A DNA stretch of 64,000 nt from contig JBBMNZ010000001.1 in assembly GCA_037954325.1 (NCBI GenBank), forward strand, positions 25,245,758 to 25,309,757, given 5' to 3'. The translations under genes and the position numbers were made by a program. The notes below the pieces were generated by a model. It did no database searches and was not told where the DNA came from. It saw only the letters and a program-made list of their open reading frames with translations. Positions 47,201 to 58,349 of the stretch are shown piece after piece. Position 1 is the first letter of the stretch, and every line of letters starts with the position of its first letter. This DNA comes from Fistularia commersonii. Its lineage: Eukaryota > Chordata > Actinopteri > Syngnathiformes > Fistulariidae.

Positions 47201-49089
47201 ACTGTCCAACTCGTGCTCGCTGGAGATATCTATTGCTTTCTTCAGCGCATAAGACAAAGTGAGCCAAGAGACATCGCCCCGGCATTACTCGCGATTACGA
47301 GGATGAGAAAGCGCTTCTCATTGGTATGTAGAATGGGTCAGTTTGATGACTACTTGATTCATTGTTTCCATAAAAAGGCAGACGAGGAATCCACGCGGTC
47401 TTTGGTGGCCGATCACCACGAGGAAGAATGGGACGGGAAAAGAATGAGTCAGTAAGCTTCGACGGTTCAGGACGAGAGACCGAGAACCGGTTCTGACGGG
47501 AAACGCGGGAGAAAGAAACCGGGAGGAGTGGCGGGGGGGCGACAACTCAGAAGGGGGAAAGAGGAGGCAAATGCGGAGATTTGATGGAAAAAATAAGTAT
47601 GAGGAAGAACAATGACGGCGAGGAAGGGGTCCGGTGAGGAGGCCGAGGGGCGGTGGGAGTCGAGCACGAGAAGGAGATAGAGGGCTTTCATTTGCCCACC
47701 GCCACTTTGCGCCTTTCTGCACAGAGCGTGATAAAATAGCCGGCCAACAGAGTCCCCTAATCAAGACAAACCTTCACCCGGAGCAGAAGGAGTGAGGGAG
47801 GGGCGGAAATACCATGAAGGGAAAGAGAGAGAGGGGGAGACGCCGAGTAGGAGAGGGAGAGGGGAGGGACAGTTCAGGCCATATGAGGATGCAGGCAGGA
47901 TTTATAGGGACGTGGTTGGGAAATACAGAGTGAAGGAGGAAGTGGGTTTGAGAAGGGGGGTGCGGCGGTGGCTTCTAAAATCTCCAAGCTAAACGGTGAG
48001 AAAAACGCGAGGGTGTCGCCGTGCATCTTTCTCCTCTGAGTGCCGCTAGCCGATGTTTACGACAGCCCAGACACAGCCCATTAATAATATTGCCGCCGAA
48101 CATGCGGACGGCCGCCGCTTCTTTCTATAGATGTGCGGATTTGAGGCGCTTGTGTGCACGCGTGCACGTCCGCATAAGTGGTCTTCAGAAGATCAGTCAT
48201 GCGGGACAGAGCATGTCAAGATCAAAATCAGGCCGTCCGAAGGATCTGTTGACAAGGTGAGACGGTTGCTGATCAGTCTGCTCATGTCTGACTGGAGTGA
48301 CATGTAAACACGGCCGTCCGCTTCTGCTTGGTTTTAAATCATGCATCTTTTTTTTCTGCTTGCCTGGAGAAACCGCATAAAAAAATATAAAAATGAACTC
48401 GAAAATAGAAAGAAATGTTGCTCATAATATTTGTCTTGAAGATTACAATGCATGTTAGATACAATGAGATGAAAGTGGGGAAATAAAAGATGAAATTCCC
48501 TGTTAAATTAGTTAGAATAATGCTAGATTAATAGCATAAATGGATGAAAAATGAGGCTAAATTGACAGTTTAAGATTCATTAGATAAGCAAAATATTGAA
48601 AAATGCAGTATTTTGCAAAGGGAAAGGTACACAAAGTGTACCCTTGAAGTTAATAATAAAGAATGTACGGGAGTGAATTTAAAATCTAGATTCTTATTTA
48701 AATCGACTAATTAGTTTATACACCAAATAAACATTTTCATTAAATGCATAATCTAAGAAAGGCCTATGCCGTCAGATGGATTCATGCAACACACACACAC
48801 ACACACAATACGAAAAAAAATCTCTATTTCAGTATGACTTCCTGTTTCATCTCCTAATTAACATCGACCGAGGAATTGATTGAGCCAACCGACTTAATTT
48901 GTTTTTCATATTTCCTCCACGACTCGACGGAGGGAAGTGTGAGAGTGACTGGTCTCGTATTCTTTGCCGTGGCTGAATAACGTAGTAGGTTTTGTGCGGA
49001 TAAAGTGTTTATATGTTAATATGCCGATGACATGATACTCCACAAAATGTAAATGCGGCATTGCGACATACATACCAAACTATGTTGTT

Positions 49090-49302
49090 TATATATATAT
49101 ATATACACATATATACACACACACATACATATATATATACACATATATACATATATATGATATAAACATATATGTATAATATACACACATATATATATAT
49201 GCACACACATATATATGTATAATATACACACACATATATATATATATGCACACACATATATATGTATAATATACACACACACATATATATATATGCACAC
49301 AC

Positions 49303-49333
<31 letters not shown>

Positions 49334-49372
49334 TATATATATATATCTATATTTATAGATATATATATATAT
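49090..49372. repeat. AT/CA low-complexity block (about 280 bp)
   Basis: TA and CA dinucleotide tracts alternate, with several near-identical units of the type TATATGTATAATATACACAC (for example near 49162, 49213 and 49261). It creates long spurious tyrosine/isoleucine/cysteine-rich open frames on the minus strand. Confidence 0.92.
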
Positions 49373-50326
49373 CGTTTTTGGTCATTTTCAGATGCATATG
49401 ACAAGCAGGGAGTCCATCGGCCTTTTGTTTTTAACTTTTTGTCAATCTGGATTTGAGACCGAAATACAAATATTAAGGATTTATATATGACCTGTTTGAA
49501 TTCAACCTACCAGCAAAGAAAAGAAAAAGACTCATTGAGAATTATTTTGTTTTTTTTTCTTTCTAGCGATTATACAGTAAAAAATGATAAATATTTAGAA
49601 CATCAATTTAAAAGTTCCAAATCTCATTTTAATAGTTCAAAATATACCCAGCTGTGAAACAGTTTAATTTTTTTTTTTTTTTTTTTTTTTTTACACTGCC
49701 AGTGGGTATAATCTGGTTTAACAAGATTGCCAATTTTCTAACAAGCCTGCCCAAAGTTTGTTGGCAACTTGATGTGCATTGGTTTCGCTAAGTGAGTGGG
49801 AGATCTTGGTTCCAGCTTTGGGACTTGAAGGCTGTGTGGGAAAATGCGAATATCTGAGAGGCTGGATCACAACAAACAAAATAACAAGTGGGCGGCCACT
49901 TTTATTTCACCAGTTGACTGATTGTGTTAAAGGAAATCGGGAATGAAGCTGACGACGGCAAAACGCTGTCTGTCTGGTGGAAGAAAGAAAGAAAAAAAGA
50001 AAAAAAGACATAAGAGGGAGACATGCAGAGACAAAGCAGTGGGTTCCCGAGAGAAGCAAAGAGATAAAGAGTAGAATGGAGTGAGGCAGAAATTGAACGA
50101 AAGTGAAGGGATGACGGAGATAAGGGGGCAGACTAAATGAAGAATAGACCCGTGGCAATGGTGGGAGAGAAATGTCCTCAGACAGGGGGAAGCCGAAGGA
50201 TGACTGAGGGATGAGCAAAGGGGGGGAGGAAGGAAACTTAGTCATGTCGTGTCGGGAGTAGAGGGTGACAGTAACGCGGACCTTCGCTTTTCCTCCGTAA
50301 GCCCAGAGGGACTCGTGTACCTCAGC

Positions 50327-50327
<1 letters not shown>

Positions 50328-50365
<38 letters not shown>
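50328..50365. repeat. (CA)n microsatellite
   Basis: A CA run of about 19 units in intron 8. Confidence 0.95.
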
Positions 50366-50369
<4 letters not shown>

Positions 50370-50989
50370 TATACTGTAGGCCCGTCTTGGTGTTTGTCGG
50401 TATAGCACAGGTGAAATCAAACAACCAACCACAGGAGTTTTTGTATCGCAAATTATTCGGAGAGGGCCTTTTGATACAAGGCCGGGCAATAGATTGAGAA
50501 TTTTTTATTTCCGAGAATGCTCAAAAAAAAAAAAAAAGGTGATCCGCACTGCAAAAGTAATGCGGTTTGAAAGTCTGGAGAGGGCAGCGCCATAAATAAT
50601 AATACTTCACTGAATCACATAGCCGGTACTACCGTGTGGGGCTTCGGGGTCTCATATCTATGCCGTATTGGTACAAATACCCATTGTTACACTTTTCATG
50701 TTGTCAATACTTTGTTTGTGCCACGTAGAATTTTTAGAGAACAGATATTTTTAAAAATTCCTTCTTGTTCAGTCAGGGGTTTGACAAATGGTTCATTGAT
50801 TCCTGTGGGAACTGCTGTTTGCATTTTCACTAGAATTCCGTTTCATGATTCAAATAAAATCCAACTCATACCTTTTTATTCAAAATCGATTGAGATGATT
50901 TAGCATTCGATAAGGGGTCGGGAGATTTCCTCTCCCGGGCAGCATAACTTGTCACGGGGATGGGGATGAGGAGGCGGGGGGGGGGGGTG

Positions 50990-51440
50990 GGAACCGCTCG
51001 GCTAAGGAGGTCCGCACCATCCATTCGTCTATCCGGTGCTGTCCTCTTTATCCGAGGACGGATCTAAGTGGCAGCTGGCAGAGTTGATCAACCCCTGTCT
51101 ATAGCGATGCACTCGGAGGACACCCCGGGGCATTCCCTGGCCCGATAAGATATATCCCCCCAACCTTCCGGCATGTTCCGGGTCAGCTGCGGAGCCTCCT
51201 GCAAGTTGGAGATGCATGAAAACACCCCTAAGAGGGGTTCTTCTTACTCTATGCCCGAGGCACCTTTACCAGACTCCTTTCGACGTAGAGCAACAGGATG
51301 TCGGTGCTCCTCACCCTCTCAAGCTTAACCCGGAGACCCCTTCGGGAAAGCTAGTTTCAGCCGCATATGTTAGTAGTCCTCATTCCTTACATCGCCTGGT
51401 AGGGCTCATAACAGGCGAAATGTAAATAGACCGATGATGA
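50990..51440 (-). mobile_element. LINE 3'-end fragment, antisense (third copy of the 6575-7735 family)
   Basis: On the + strand it opens CACCATCCATTCGTCTATCCG and proceeds through GGCATTCCCTGGCC, CCGGCATGTTCCGGGTCAGC, CTCCTTTCGACGTAGAGCAA and AGTTTCAGCCGCATA. Read in reverse these correspond to the RLAWE..GIP, GR.., VERSQLRW and AAEMSFL zones of the LINE ORF2. It is more diverged than the copy at 1016-1272 but extends further into the gene. Confidence 0.7.
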
Positions 51441-52859
51441 GCCGTGCTATTCAATCTCCGCTCCCTTTTAACAAGGACAGACCCCTGAGGTGCACGCGTC
51501 GACACCGAGACCACGTTCATCCGCCAATGCAACTCGCGCTCCATTTAACCCTCATTCATGAGGAAGACACAGAGACACTGCAGCTCCAGCTCCCTATCGA
51601 TTTGTATATTTTGCCATCGGTATCAAAATAATACTTGAATCATTGGCCCGCGATATATTTCTGTGAAAATGCTTCGCCGTGCACGGATCCAATGCTCTCC
51701 GGTGTTGTCGGATCCGATGAAAACTCCCGTCGCTGAGATTCAATTAAGCCCCATTCACGGCTATATGGCTAAATGATGGGCGATAAAATGATTTAACCTA
51801 GCAGCTCCAAATGTTAACAGACTCTGAACAAATTGAATTAGCAACGTCCAAAGTCTCATTTTGTGACGGTTTCGCTCCTCAAAGAAGCATATCTACCATT
51901 TTTAAGCCACTTCTGTCTTAACTATTGTCAATGGGAAATGGTATTTTAGGGCTCAATGAAAATGAATCAATGCGTGGCGCTGCTACATGCTCGTCTCGGA
52001 GAAAATCCATGGCCTAGATCCTCGGTTGATGCAACCAAATAGTTTAGAAAAAGGTACATTTAATCACCACGCCTCATATTGGGCGAGAGAAAAACGAAAG
52101 GAATGCAAATGAAAAGCAAATCAATGACGTGACTGATCGGGATATCCCAGAAATGTCTACAACCGCGGTTAACCCTATGACCGGACCCGAAGCGGGAAGG
52201 AAGCCATCAACGGCTTCTACTCCTTGGAGTCCCAAGTCGAGATGATCCGATTGCGTGTCGAATTTTGGATTAAAGATTTTCGAACTCATTTCCCCGCAGC
52301 TCTCCAGACTATCATGGCCCAAAATATTGTTTTATGGTGTTATTTTCATAATTCCAATTATGTTGTAACTGGCAGCTTAATCAAATGTGGCACTCGAGCA
52401 GAATTGAACACTAATTGCTTATAGAATTGTTCTGCTGGTTGTGGGGTTTTTGCATGTCGCGGAGCAAAAGAACGCATCTCCTCTTTTTCTTCTTCTCTGT
52501 GCAAAGGTAGAGACCGTTCCCTCTCACGGCGGCTGAAAACAAAATGTAATTCCTGTCAGGACTATAATTGCACAATAATTACAGTGGCGCACTTTCAACA
52601 ACAACAAAAGAAGATTCACGAAAGAGATACGCCGCCAGCATATTATTAGCATATTATCAAGTTCCTGTCCACAATGCGGCGAAAGTGGCCTTTCTCTGGC
52701 CTTTGCTGTATTTGTAACCTGGGGGGGATGAAGTGAGCATGGAGCTGACTGCGATGAGGGCTTTGCAGCTGACAGCTCTAATGATGAGGCTCAGCTACAG
52801 GAGGAGGAGAAGGTCAAATTAATCTCACTGTTCATGATTTTCGTGGAATGTGAAAAGGG

Positions 52860-52886
52860 AAAAAAAAAAAAAAAAAAAAAAAAAAA
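52860..52886. repeat. A27 homopolymer
   Basis: An uninterrupted A run in intron 8. Confidence 0.95.
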
Positions 52887-53769
52887 CAGAAAAGGACGGA
52901 TCTGTTTGATATTACCGAAACCTTTTTGTTTCGTGTCAAAAAAATGGCCGGTAAAAACACAAGAGCTGTGTTGCAGAACTAGTATGAAGTGCCCCACTTA
53001 ATATTCTCCAGGACTGCTTCAGAGGAGGATAGCAAATATAGCAAAGTCAAACAGGCTTCGAATTATCAAGTGAAAAGTAAAGAAAAACCCGTGACATTAA
53101 CTGAGAGTCAACACTGAAGGTCTTCTAAGGTGACAATAAAGAGATAGAAATCTTATTTATGCTACCAAACTAAAAATACTTGTTTTTGACCTTTCTTGAG
53201 TTTGAAGTTACTCCTTGCGATCAATCCAAACGTCTTTGTCTTTGCGTCGTTCCTCTTCCTTCCCCTCACTTAGCGTTTTCATTCAAGTGATTTAGAAGGG
53301 AACGATAAATAATGGCGGGCCGAGAAATGTCTTGTGCCTTTACCTCACTCGCTTCAAATGAGCCTATTTGCAGCTTGATCCTGAATGAGTCGAGTTGAAA
53401 GGGTTTCCCGTTCCACCACTTACGTTCGGATCTATTTAATATTAGTTAAAAGGTTTCCAAGCCAACGGGCACCATTAACAATTTACTCGGTGACGCTGCG
53501 GATGCCCTAAACGCTGACATTCATCTCAGAAATCAACCCATGTCTGATGGAGGGTCGGGCGTCCTTTCTTAACGCCTGACAGATAACTCCGAACAAAATA
53601 TCTACAAATTTACAATCCGCAAAAATAGAGGTGAAATGAAGGCATGAATTAATGTGGATCGAGCCGTCGAATAACCTGAGATATCATTACAATTTCCTTC
53701 TGTGACTTCAAATAAATCACACTGGCCATTTGTGCCACTATAGTCATATTGATACTAAGCTGCCATTTT

Positions 53770-53945
53770 ATACATACACATATATATACACACACACACA
53801 CGTATTCATACATATATACACACACATATATACACTCACACGTATACATATACACATACATATATGTACATATACACCGAAAAAAAACACAAACACATAC
53901 ACTTATAAACATACCCATATATACCCATACATATATATACATATA
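53770..53945. repeat. AT/CA low-complexity block left of the inverted-repeat element
   Basis: CATA/TACA and CA units alternate up to the TA that borders the element at 53946. The same kind of sequence resumes on the other side at 54216-54290, so the element sits inside a TA-rich microsatellite. Confidence 0.88.
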
Positions 53946-54215
53946 CCATAATATCCGGACTATCGCGCTCACCTCAAGATAAGCCGGACCGGCTAGCCAA
54001 TCGCTATCTTGCGCTTCCTCCTGCGCGCTAAAACCGTCAAAGTCGTCTTCTTTGTTGTCGGAGTTGAACAGACTCAGAATTTCCCGGTCATTTTATCGAT
54101 CCAATGTGACGAGGATAAATGTTTAAGCTAGTTAGCCCCCCTCAAAAAAATCCATATAGTAGCCGCATTGTTGTTTAAGTGAAAAAAGTTGCAGCTCATT
54201 GTCCAGAAATTACAG
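53946..54215 (-). mobile_element. Short inverted-repeat DNA element, copy 2 (opposite orientation to 26425-26725)
   Basis: It starts CCATAATATCCGGACTAT and ends GTCCAGAAATTACAG, with TA on both sides. Reverse-complemented, it matches copy 1 along nearly its whole length: ACAACAATGCGGCTA, AAACATTTATCCTCGTCA, AAATGACCG and GATAGCGAT.GGCTAGCCGG all recur in order. Copy 1 differs mainly by the GT/G expansion. No transposase is encoded. Confidence 0.85.
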
Positions 54216-56770
54216 TACACACGTATACATATACACATATACACACACACATATATATATATAAACATACACACATATATATATATATCAGCACATATCC
54301 ATCCATCTCACTGTTTATCCTCCACTTAAGGTCGCGAGACAGACAAAGCGATAGATAGATCTCAAAAACATAAAGGGAACACACACACACGATGTAACTC
54401 CAAGTCAATCTCACTTCTGTGAAATCAAACTGTCCACTTGGGAAGCGACACGGATTCATTTCAACTTGTTCTAAGGACTGTAGTGTGTTTTTCCACTTTA
54501 ACTTTGAGTGTGACTCCAAATCCAGACCTCCATAGGTTAATACATTTGTTTTCCATTGATAATTTTTGTGTGATATTGTTGTCAGCACATTAAACTATGT
54601 AAATATATATATATATATTTATTTGTTTACATTGAGGGATAAATAGCTGCATATTGGAAGGATACAATTGATTAGGAAACAATTTTCCTTTTATGGTTGG
54701 ATTCTGGTTCAGGAAGAGAATTGTCCTTGTATTCATCTGTGTTATTTCATGTTTCAACATGAGGGGGATTAAGTTTCACGGTTTTGAATCCGTGTTTATA
54801 CGGCTCTCAAGAACTTCTACCGTCGTGACTCCTTTTATTATTTTCACAACGCTATATATTGTCAAGTAAAAAAAAAAAATTAAAATAGTATGACACTCCC
54901 TCCAGAGACGGCAAATCTGACGCCACAAAGACACCAGACTTTCTAAGAATACGCTTTGCACACCTGATCTGGAACACAACCCACTCAGAGTTACAGCGGA
55001 GCAGAATCCTCGAATGAACCGACTGATGTCTTGTGTCTCGTCCCGCTGCTGCACTCCAAAGTGAAATTACTCTACAAGCAACAAAAAAGAAAAATTTGAA
55101 TACTGGCAGAAATGCAGTGGTTGTCTCTGCATTATAATTTAGAACAAGGACTGAATTATATTTCCCATGCATCACTGCATAAGTTACTATTTGAACCGCC
55201 GGGGTGAATGTTTAACATAGTTTGTTTGGGCTCTTTGAATGAACCTGATCTGGCATCCAAATCCACAAATCAAGGTTTTTTTCCCCCAGCAATAAAGGTG
55301 GGTAACCTATTAGCGAGTGAAAAGTAATAGCAATATTGTGTCTGTTCACGTTCGGAGGAGGGAAGCCGCAGAAGCGTCATCGCCGACATCCCTGTTTCTT
55401 GTAAAAATGACATTTTGCTTGTGATATGAATCATTACTACAGATGGACAGCGAGGTTGGAAGACCGCCGAGGAGATTTATGGATGGCGAGAGAGAGTGCA
55501 GTAAGTTAGGTGATGTGAGAGAAGAGTATGCAGAGGAGAGAGGGTTTGATGGAGGCAGGTGATTCGCTGTGGTTTCGCTGTGGGAGCTGCCTGAAGGAAA
55601 AGACAGGGGAGTTCATCCACGCCCAAGTTTCCAGCTTGAAAGTCAGGGCAGACAAGCTGTTTTATATTAACAAAAAATGTTTTCCCTGGTGGGAGGTCAG
55701 AATTTCTGACCCATAAGTTCCGGTCAAACGCGGCATAAAGCCATTGCCAAGCTGTACACCCAAATCAAAGAGGGGCTGAGCAGCATCGGACAAGAGCTAT
55801 AGATGAGATAAACACTGCTATCAAGGCTGTTCTAAATTGATTCGAACTACGAATGACCTTAAAATTGTAATCGCGGTTCGCTTAGAAGGGTTTTTTTTTT
55901 TTTTCCACATTTAGGAGAGGTTTTTAGTTTCCCTCACTGCATCAATGTCACCATAACCGACATCAGATCGAGCGGTGCATTGTTCTCCGTTGGTCAGGTA
56001 AGATTAGACCCTCTACTTTCATAGAAATTCATTCAAACGGAGGCAATGTCAGACTGGAGATAGAGGCGCTGTGTGACAATGGAGCGTAATATCAGGCAAA
56101 TGGGGGTGATTTTGTTTGGTGTGAATATTAAATCTTTCTTCAACACAATTGACCCAACGTTTAAGGACATCATCTGTGTCGGCATTGTGGCAGATTCCAG
56201 AAATAACCCAACGCAGCTCCGGTTGTCCTTCGATCTACCGTGCCCTCCTTTTTTTGGCACGCATTACCCCCTAATCTGACAGACTATCTGAAAGAATTGT
56301 TTTTTTTTTTTTGTTTTTTTTTATCCAAACCCTGGCATCATTGCAGATTTTCTCACAATCAGTAGCTATAAAAGAAAAATAAAAAAAAATGAAAGAGAAA
56401 ACAGACAATTCGATATGATAATGTGAACCAATGCATATTCCGTACCAAAATGGATTCCTGCAACAGATAGCGGTTCAGTGATTTGTTTACCTCGAAAACA
56501 TCCAGCCAGAGAAAGGTGGGATAATGTGTTTGCTCACTATGCGCGGCAATGAATTGCTAAAAAGTTACTGATAATGATTCAAACTGAAGTCTAGTAAACA
56601 CATAAGACTCCTTTTTTTCCATGAGGCGACCGCCCTTTTCCCAACCACAACCGACCGACTGGTTTCCACCGAACACAAATACCTCAGGAGACGACAAGCT
56701 CCTCTCCAGGATTTGGCTCCCAGCTCTGTTGACTAAGCCTAAATTTGCATCTATCTGTTTCCTTTCCCAG

Positions 56771-56922
56771 GTTACGGCATAGGTCTGCCACAGGGGTCTC
56801 CTTTAACGCGTAACGTGTCCGAGTTTGTGAGTCGCTACAAGTCGGACGGCTTCATGGACATGCTACATGACAAATGGTATAAGGTTGTGCCCTGCGGGAA
56901 GCGAGTCTTTGCAGTCACTGAG
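56771..56922 (+). CDS. grin3b: grin3b exon 9: end of S2
   Basis: GT completes the Gly codon. The exon then reads YGIGLPQGSPLTRNVSEFVS, RYKSDGFMDMLHDKWYKVVP and CGKRVFAVTE. This is the final part of the S2 lobe and the S2-M4 linker region, matching the GluN3 consensus (YGIGLP.NSPLT.N.SE, GF.D.LHDKWY..VPCGKR.FAVTE) almost residue for residue. The second S2 cysteine, in VPCGKR, is present. The donor GAG|GTAAGT is perfect; the exon ends in phase 0. Confidence 0.96.
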
Positions 56923-58019
56923 GTAAGTCATTGGCCGTTGAGAGCGTTCATGTATTTTGTACGTGTATTGTGTGTAAAAGCAAAGCTTTCTGCCGCCGCA
57001 CTTCGATAAATAAGTGTCCCTCTGGGACAGGGATGGAGTTGGCTGCCGGCTATGTACACTGACAGGGAGATTCACACACACAAACATCACAAGTGAAACT
57101 CACAGACAGGAGCTGCTGGCATTTACTCACCGGGTGTCACAACTTGCCGATCTCATGCGTGCAACAGAAGGTTAATCTTCAATCACATCACACTTTCTCT
57201 TCACATAATTTACAGAGCTGGAAATCTCTCCGTCTGCCGCGTCTGGTGTTTGCGACTACATGAGCCATTTACCTCTTTGGCCATTTTAAATCCCCTCTTC
57301 AAAGTTGAATCATAGGATAGCGGGAAAACCCAATTATCCAGTTATGGGTTTCTCCAAAAAGGGGATGAGAACTCTAAATTCACCCATCATTAGAAAGATA
57401 CTATTCCTCCAGTTTGCAGCCTGGCGATGTTCAGTAGCCGGGCTGTTTAGAGGCCGTGCTGCCCTCTGGATCGGGGAGTAAAAGGGGAGGTTGGTGTTGT
57501 CACTGACAAATTTGCAGAGTCAGCATGGGGCCTAATTGCCATCGCAGGGAATGTAGAAACGAGCCGGTGGAGGAAACCTGATTAGAGAGCGTTAGGAAAA
57601 GCTGCCCCCCCCCCCCCCCGCTGGCCCACGAGGGTCTTATAAGAGATAAACATTTTGTCACCGAGGATTTGGGTGAAACAAACGGAAGCAAAGCGCCGAT
57701 CGTTTCCCCATTGTCTCAGTCTTACTAACAGCCTTCCCCTTTCTATTCTTCTTCGTTTTAAATCACCCCTCAGCTTTTTATTCCCAATTCTGCACCCTCC
57801 TCACTTCCTTGCATCCTGTCTCCTGTTTGTTTGCCCTCTTTCATCTTTATTTCTATTCTTTTGGGCCTTCCGAAGCAAACTAGACAAAAACAACTTTAGA
57901 ATATCAATTGCACATTCACAAAAAGTGGCCTTAAATGGTAATTATGTAAATAAAAATCTATTTCTTCCCATCTTTCAGCTGAGTGTCTTCTAATCTGAGT
58001 CAATATCCCTCTCTTTGTC

Positions 58020-58082
<63 letters not shown>

Positions 58083-58112
58083 ACGCGCATGCCTCTGGTT
58101 TGACCACTGAAG
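56923..58112 (+). other. grin3b intron 9 (about 1.2 kb)
   Basis: The intron runs from GTAAGT to CACTGAAG, phase 0. It carries a C15 run at 57605-57619, a pyrimidine-rich stretch at about 57730-57880, and a (TG)29 tract at 58022-58079 that ends 33 bases before the exon. The acceptor-proximal sequence has a poor pyrimidine tract. Confidence 0.85.
58022..58079. repeat. (TG)29 microsatellite, 33 bp upstream of exon 10
   Basis: An uninterrupted TG run of 58 bases, followed by a short CG/CA alternating stretch. It occupies the zone where the polypyrimidine tract and branch point of exon 10 would normally lie. Confidence 0.97.
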
Positions 58113-58277
58113 ACTCTGCAAATGGGAATCCAGCATTTTTCAGGGCTGTTTGTGCTGCTCTGTATGGGAGTGGGCGGAGCTTTGTTGACGTTGGCGGGTG
58201 AACACACTTTCTATCACCTGGTGATCCCACGCCTCCGTCGTAGACACACACTGCAGTATTGGCTGCATACAAGCCAG
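58113..58277 (+). CDS. grin3b: grin3b exon 10: M4 helix
   Basis: The exon has 165 bases, 55 codons, phase 0 at both ends. It begins TLQMGIQHFSGLFVLLCMGV, continues GGALLTLAGEHTFYHLVIPR and ends LQYWLHTSQ. M4 is about residues 9-29; the membrane-proximal cytoplasmic LQYWLHTSQ motif is diagnostic of GluN3. I start the exon at ACT (58113), after CACTGAAG, because family members read E-T-L-Q-M here. The first ATG (58122) is internal, not a start. The exon is bordered by (TG)29 upstream and (CA)31 downstream. Because it is symmetric, skipping it would keep the frame but remove M4. Confidence 0.95.
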
Positions 58278-58280
58278 GTG

Positions 58281-58286
<6 letters not shown>

Positions 58287-58348
<62 letters not shown>
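58287..58348. repeat. (CA)31 microsatellite, 9 bp downstream of exon 10
   Basis: An uninterrupted CA run of 62 bases beginning at intron position +10. In RNA it is complementary to the (UG)29 upstream of the same exon. Confidence 0.97.

Positions 58349-58349
<1 letters not shown>

Larger units (their letters stand above)
42768..56770 (+). other. grin3b intron 8 (about 14 kb)
   Basis: The largest complete intron, phase 1. Contents: an A-run plus (TA)n tract at 43063-43161; a CG/CA tract at about 44157-44220; an AT/CA low-complexity block at about 49090-49372; a T run near 49668-49692; a CA tract at 50328-50365; an antisense LINE fragment at about 50990-51440; an A27 run at 52860-52886; AT/CA blocks at about 53770-53945 and 54216-54290 flanking an inverted-repeat element. 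No open frame in it resembles a protein family. Confidence 0.75.

Noticed and set aside
47318..47764. Minus-strand frame of 148 codons in intron 8
   Set aside because: Pro/Ser/Leu-rich with no family resemblance; it is the antisense of a purine-rich stretch.
49009..49404. Minus-strand frames rich in Tyr, Ile, Cys and Val (up to 131 codons)
   Set aside because: They are translations of the TA/CA low-complexity block.
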